Below, piece after piece: positions 61,812-64,000 of a stretch of DNA of 64,000 nucleotides. The first letter of the stretch is position 1; every line of letters begins with the position of its first letter. The translations under genes and the position numbers were made by a program. Origin of the DNA: Candidatus Zhuqueibacterota bacterium (GTDB taxonomy: Bacteria; Zhuqueibacterota; Zhuqueibacteria; Oceanimicrobiales; Oceanimicrobiaceae); the NCBI GenBank assembly GCA_029262055.1, contig JAJDAD010000063.1:186001-250000 (forward strand). Direction: 5' to 3'. The notes beneath the pieces were generated by a model, which searched no databases, was not told the DNA's origin, and worked only from the letters and a program-made list of their open reading frames with translations.

Positions 61812-63083
61812 CTAAGCCTCTGTATACATAGGTCGAAGGGTGGCTCCGGCTCCAAGTACTGTTGAACCATAATCGGCGGGCGTCACTTCCGGGTGGAGAA
61901 TGCAATGACGGCCGATTTTTGCACCGGCGGGGACAATCGCATCTTTTCCCACCAGTACGAGGCCTGCGGAGAGATGATCCGGACTGTCGGTATTTGCCAC
62001 GTCTTCGCTGCCGTGTCCGACAACGGCCCCAGGTCCGACGTACACCTGCTTGTCCAGGATTCCCCGGTCGACACTGGTATTGGCGCCGACCACAACATCA
62101 TGCATGATCACGGAATTCGAAATGACCGCTCCCTTTTCTACGCGGACACCCGGCGAAAGTACTGAATCTTCGACGTGTCCGGAAATTCTGCATCCCGGCG
62201 AAATAATCGAATTGACCACGCTGCTATTCGGAGAAAGGTAAACCGGGGGCCGATCACCAAGCCCACCTTCTTCCTCGACATTGGTGCGCAAGCGCCAGCC
62301 GGACAAATCGATACCCGAGGCGGGGTCGAGCAAGTCCATGTTGGCCTGCCACAACGCTTTGATCGTTCCAACATCGCGCCAATACCCTTCAAACGGATAC
62401 GCGAAAACACGATCTTTCTTGAGGGCATTGGGGATGATGTGTTTGCCGAAGTCATGCTCGGAGGAGGCGCTTAGGGCATTGAGGAGATAGTCTGACTTAA
62501 AGACATAAATCCCCATCGAAGCCAGGTTGCTATTTGCCGACTGCGGTTTTTCCTCCCATTTGACAATCCTATCATTCTCGTCGGTAACGCCAATGCCAAA
62601 ATGATGCGTCTCGTCCCAGGGTACGCGCATCATGGCGATGGTCAAGTCGGCGTTCCGCTCAGCATGAAAGTCGATCATCGCGGCATAGTCCATTGTATAA
62701 ATATGGTCGCCGGATAGAATGAGCAGATGTTCGGACTGGTGCGACCGGATAAAACCCATATTCTGCCGAACCGCATCGGCCGTACCGCGATACCAGTCAG
62801 AGTCTTTTTGCCCTGTGCGCGGAGGAAGAATCTTGGCGCCGCGCGAGCGCCCGGTAAAATCCCAGGGGTCGCCGGTACCGACATGCCACATCAGGGAAAG
62901 CGGCTTGTACTGCGTCAAAACGCCCACAGTGTCCAAACCGGAATTCATGGCGTTGCTAAGGGTGAAATCAATGATACGGTACATGCCGCCAAAGGGAACT
63001 GCCGGCTTTGCGCGTTGCGCGCCAAGTATATTCAGCCGGCTACCTACTCCCCCGGCCAACAGCAAGACGAGGGTGCGATTCAT
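61812..63083 (-). CDS. glgC: Glucose-1-phosphate adenylyltransferase (second copy)
   Basis: The 423-residue product has the GlgC start LLLAGGVGSRLNILGAQRAKPAVPFGGMYRIIDF, the ATP/sugar sites (WYRGTADAVRQN; SGDHIYTMDY; VFAYPFEGYWRDVGT) and a C-terminal beta helix. It makes ADP-glucose for glycogen. It overlaps the upstream glgC gene by ATGA. Confidence 0.95.
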   Translation of the reverse strand: MNRTLVLLLAGGVGSRLNILGAQRAKPAVPFGGMYRIIDFTLSNAMNSGLDTVGVLTQYKPLSLMWHVGTGDPWDFTGRSRGAKILPPRTGQKDSDWYRGTADAVRQNMGFIRSHQSEHLLILSGDHIYTMDYAAMIDFHAERNADLTIAMMRVPWDETHHFGIGVTDENDRIVKWEEKPQSANSNLASMGIYVFKSDYLLNALSASSEHDFGKHIIPNALKKDRVFAYPFEGYWRDVGTIKALWQANMDLLDPASGIDLSGWRLRTNVEEEGGLGDRPPVYLSPNSSVVNSIISPGCRISGHVEDSVLSPGVRVEKGAVISNSVIMHDVVVGANTSVDRGILDKQVYVGPGAVVGHGSEDVANTDSPDHLSAGLVLVGKDAIVPAGAKIGRHCILHPEVTPADYGSTVLGAGATLRPMYTEA

Positions 63084-64000
63084 AGAATGGTCAATCCTGA
63101 GCCATATTTTAATTGCTTAAATGCATCCTCGCTTAATCCCGGCGCGACGATGCAGTTCTTTCCCAACTGTACGTTCGAGGGTAGTCTGGCACCCTTCCCC
63201 AGCAGAGATATCCCACATTTAAGAAGTTCGGGATAGTCGCGATTGCGGATGAGATTCGCACCATGTCCGATTTCGCTGCCTTTACCGACGTAGACCTCAA
63301 AATCGGCAATGGTTTTTTCCAGGCTGGCATCGTGCTCAACGACACAGTCGTAGAAAAGGATGGAATCGTTCACCCGCGCCCCGGCTTTTACTTCAACACC
63401 CGGGAAGAGGATACTATTTGTGACTTCTCCATGCACCACACAACCGTTGTGTATCAGGGAATTCTCGATTTTTGAGCGCGGACCTATGTAGGCGGGCGGA
63501 CGATCGCGCAAGAGATCGTGGTCCAGGTTCGTCCGCAACTGCCACTCGTCCAGGTTGACGCGTGGCTCGTCCCCCAGCAGATCCATGTTGGTTGCCCAAT
63601 ACTCATCCACCGTTCGGGTATAGCCCCAGTAGCCATCAAACTTGTAGCCATGGACATTGTACCGGCCCAGCATGGTCGGGATAATATCTTTCCCGAATTG
63701 GAAGGACTGCCCGGACTGCGCGTTTTCCGCCAACACCTCTTCAAGCACTTTGGTTTTAAAAAAATAGATTGTCAGACTCGCCCAGCGGAAATTGCCCTGC
63801 TTCGGCTTTTCCTGATAATCGACAAGGGCGCCGCCCGGCTCGCCGGTGGCATCGGCGATTTTGCCCACTCCGAACCGGCTGCACTCCTTGGGATCGATCT
63901 GTGAGAAGGCAATGGTCAGGTCTGCATCCTGCGCAAGGTGGTACGCCAGTATCTTCTGATAGTCCATATGGTAAACGTGATCGCCGGACAGCACCATCAC
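63080..64000 (-). CDS. glgC: Glucose-1-phosphate adenylyltransferase (first copy, 5' end off the window)
   Basis: The visible 306 residues are the C-terminal three quarters of a GlgC (VLSGDHVYHMDYQK; GYKFDGYWGYTRTVDEYWATNMDLL; hexapeptide repeats). The N-terminal catalytic loop is outside the window. It is distinct from the adjacent copy, so the pair may form a mixed enzyme, as in plant large and small subunits. Confidence 0.93.
   Translation of the reverse strand: MMVLSGDHVYHMDYQKILAYHLAQDADLTIAFSQIDPKECSRFGVGKIADATGEPGGALVDYQEKPKQGNFRWASLTIYFFKTKVLEEVLAENAQSGQSFQFGKDIIPTMLGRYNVHGYKFDGYWGYTRTVDEYWATNMDLLGDEPRVNLDEWQLRTNLDHDLLRDRPPAYIGPRSKIENSLIHNGCVVHGEVTNSILFPGVEVKAGARVNDSILFYDCVVEHDASLEKTIADFEVYVGKGSEIGHGANLIRNRDYPELLKCGISLLGKGARLPSNVQLGKNCIVAPGLSEDAFKQLKYGSGLTIL

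Overview
The window looks like a chromosomal segment of a Gram-negative, aerotolerant heterotroph of mid-range GC content. It encodes outer-membrane proteins, lipobox lipoproteins, a type IV pilus secretin and TonB- and OmpA-domain proteins. The combination of a full Bat (aerotolerance) operon, a GWxTD/TPR protein, FadL/PorV-like porins and a PilM-PilN fusion points to the FCB superphylum, perhaps an uncultured Calditrichota/KSB1-like lineage. That placement is inference, since no rRNA gene is present. Almost all genes are housekeeping or envelope genes. No insertion sequence, prophage, CRISPR array or origin is visible.

Layout. 1-3.9 kb: a partial TPR/GWxTD protein, then a lipoprotein plus FadL-like porin pair behind a strong sigma54-type promoter. 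4.1-15.2 kb: a long minus-strand operon (BatD-like protein, MoxR, DUF58, SurA-like lipoprotein, second BatD-like protein, BatA, BatB, BatC, BatD, BatE, TonB-like). 15.3-21.1 kb: a TPR lipoprotein, then dnaK, fmdB, htrA and dnaJ, with sigma54-type promoters before both dnaK and dnaJ. 21.2-25.5 kb: a STAS/HATPase fusion, an acyl-CoA ligase and a TPR protein. 25.7-28 kb: tRNA-Leu(GAG), secG, tpiA, gap. 28.1-37.1 kb: comF, an outer-membrane protein and pilT, pilQ, pilP, pilO, pilMN. 37.2-38 kb: an orphan ECF-type ATPase. 38.2-42.5 kb: a plus-strand cassette (coiled-coil protein, membrane OmpA-domain protein, Rab-like GTPase, sigma54 activator, small zinc ribbon). 43-44.9 kb: MscS and a DUF3078-like protein. 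45-64 kb: CCA transferase, HAD phosphatase, PPDK, carboxyl-terminal protease, Tmk, MATE, inositol-phosphate synthase plus CDP-alcohol transferase, RsmI, lysine 6-aminotransferase plus aldehyde dehydrogenase, bacteriohemerythrin, and three tandem sugar-nucleotidyltransferases of the GlgC type.

The most interesting pattern is regulatory. Three minus-strand transcription units (lipoprotein/porin, dnaJ-htrA-fmdB, dnaK) start behind near-identical TGGCATA-N4-TTGCT elements, a textbook -24/-12 sigma54 signature that is unusual for the main chaperones. About 100-110 bp upstream of the dnaK and dnaJ elements, and of a sigma54-like site before the small zinc-ribbon gene, lie related inverted repeats with a GTCAT...TGAC core, as expected for an enhancer-binding activator. 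The window encodes one such activator, with a variant GAFTNA loop, at the end of the GTPase/OmpA cassette. A testable model is that the cassette is an envelope-sensing module (peptidoglycan-binding OmpA domain, transmembrane helix, cytosolic domain and small GTPase) feeding a sigma54 activator that controls proteostasis and envelope genes. The sequence motifs are seen directly; the wiring is inference.
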